DNA from: Brevibacterium atlanticum
Lineage (GTDB): Bacteria; Actinomycetota; Actinomycetes; Actinomycetales; Brevibacteriaceae
NCBI RefSeq assembly: GCF_011617245.1
Contig: NZ_CP050152.1
Location: forward strand, 372,001-436,000
Length of the DNA: 64,000 nt
Direction: 5' to 3'
In this document: positions 63,292-64,000 of the stretch, piece by piece
Numbering within the stretch: position 1 is the stretch's first letter
How the letters are laid out: the number at the start of each line of letters is the position of its first letter
Made by a program: the position numbers and the translations under genes
Notes under the pieces: model-generated
The model's database searches: none
What the model saw: only the letters and a program-made list of their open reading frames with translations
Told to the model about the DNA's origin: nothing

Positions 63292-64000
63292 CTACCCCTC
63301 GAGCAGCGCCTTGATATCTTCAGCCGTCACCGTCGGGCTGAACGCCTGACCGGAGGGCCCGCGGCCCTCGAAGGTTCCGGCGTCGGACATGAGTGAGTCG
63401 AAGAGTTCGGCCTTGCGCTTCTGCAGGTCGAGGACCTTCTGCTCGATCGTGCCCTCGGCGACATAGCGGTAGACCATGACGTTCTTCGTCTGCCCGATCC
63501 GGTGCGCGCGGTCGATAGCCTGATTCTCCGCGGCGGGATTCCACCACGGATCCATGAGGAAGACATAGTCCGCCTCGGTGAGGTTGAGGCCGAACCCACC
63601 AGCCTTGAGGCTGATGAGGAACACCGGCGCCTCACCAGTTCGAAACGCCTCGACCACTGCCCCACGATTACGCGTCGACCCGTCGAGGACCACATACGGA
63701 ATCCCACGAGCATCGAGAGCGCCAGCCACCCGATCGAGGAACGACGTGAACTGACTGAACACGATCGACCGGTGCCCCTCGGCGATGACATCTTCGAGCC
63801 GGTCCATCAGCGCCGCCAGCTTCGACGACGGCACCTCCGTATGCTCGGCGTCGACGATAGCGGGGTCCAGAGCGAGCATGCGCAGCAACGTGAGTGAGCG
63901 GAAGACGATGAACCGCTGCTTGTCGTACTCGTCGTCGATGAAGCCGAGGATCTTCTTCCGCTCTTTCTGCAGCACCCGATCGTAGAGCTTCCGGTGCGCG
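63292..64000 (-). CDS. SNF2-family helicase, C-terminal part (continues beyond window)
   Basis: The minus-strand frame is open through base 64000, so the N-terminal part is outside. SIVFSQFTSFLDRVAGAL, LDGSTRNR, FLISLKAGGFGLNLTEADYVFLMDPWWNPAAENQAIDRAHRIGQ and VYRYVAEGTIEQKVLDLQ are the second RecA-like domain of SNF2/RapA-type ATPases. It is on the same strand as the TOTE gene, 107 bases upstream of it. A chromatin-free bacterial SNF2 protein may act in transcription recycling or defence. Confidence 0.9.
   Translation of the reverse strand, partial: AHRKLYDRVLQKERKKILGFIDDEYDKQRFIVFRSLTLLRMLALDPAIVDAEHTEVPSSKLAALMDRLEDVIAEGHRSIVFSQFTSFLDRVAGALDARGIPYVVLDGSTRNRGAVVEAFRTGEAPVFLISLKAGGFGLNLTEADYVFLMDPWWNPAAENQAIDRAHRIGQTKNVMVYRYVAEGTIEQKVLDLQKRKAELFDSLMSDAGTFEGRGPSGQAFSPTVTAEDIKALLEG

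Noticed and set aside
1..64000. CRISPR arrays, rRNA, tRNA and complete insertion sequences
   Set aside because: I looked for regular repeats, tRNA-like cloverleaf sequence and transposase motifs and saw none that stand up. A few short repeats were too small or irregular.

Overview
The window looks like chromosomal DNA of a high-GC actinobacterium. Coding is dense, third codon positions are G/C-rich in most genes, GTG and TTG starts occur, AGGAG-type ribosome sites are common, and an IdeR/DtxR-like iron box is present. The gene content (copper amine oxidase with a permease, many acyl-CoA and N-compound catabolic operons, MHS-family transporters) would suit Brevibacterium or a related genus. 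That genus call is inference. I saw no rRNA, tRNA, CRISPR array or intact insertion sequence.

Layout: 1-2520 is an acyl-CoA operon (partial thiolase/OB-fold partner, SCP-x-type thiolase, enoyl-CoA hydratase). 2576-5791 is a siderophore module (binding lipoprotein plus esterase) divergent from an AraC regulator, with an iron box between. 5750-7990 holds a serine hydrolase and several gene relics. 8196-19153 is a defence island in which most genes overlap or nearly touch: C5 cytosine methyltransferase, a restriction enzyme with a FokI-type cleavage domain, a Z1-domain ATPase, a DUF4420-type PD-(D/E)XK protein, a MORC/MutL-like GHKL ATPase, two uncharacterised proteins, and Vsr. It resembles the MORC/Z1-linked restriction systems and the Mza defence system, but with its own nuclease and accessory genes. 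Its codon use is visibly more A/T-rich than that of its flanks.

19161-26315 carries DUF2891 and a lipid/aromatic acyl-CoA cluster (CoA ligase, hydrolase, SCP2-like protein, TetR, MHS transporter, MaoC hydratase) with a perfect 18-bp operator-like palindrome. 26393-31662 is an amine catabolism operon (permease, copper amine oxidase, His-rich membrane protein) with a divergent TetR. 31962-42486 is a second, less GC-rich block: two DAO-family flavin oxidases, an RpiR regulator, an ATP-dependent hydantoinase pair and a complete TctCBA transporter. It may be a pathway for a cyclic N-methyl amide such as N-methylhydantoin.

42599-50434 is a five-gene operon (RidA, DUF1028, M20 hydrolase, MHS transporter, aldehyde dehydrogenase), a divergent LysR regulator and a flavin monooxygenase. 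Matching LysR-type sites (ATCT-N7-AGAT) lie on both sides of the regulator. 50486-59606 carries aspartase, DedA, a PucR regulator, a Baeyer-Villiger monooxygenase cluster, a truncated WYL regulator, a YdeI-like protein and a CDF transporter. 59699-64000 is a second conflict-related island: a long perfect palindrome, an HTH-MNT/HEPN toxin-antitoxin pair, a TOTE-type primase-helicase, and the C-terminal part of a SNF2 helicase running off the end.
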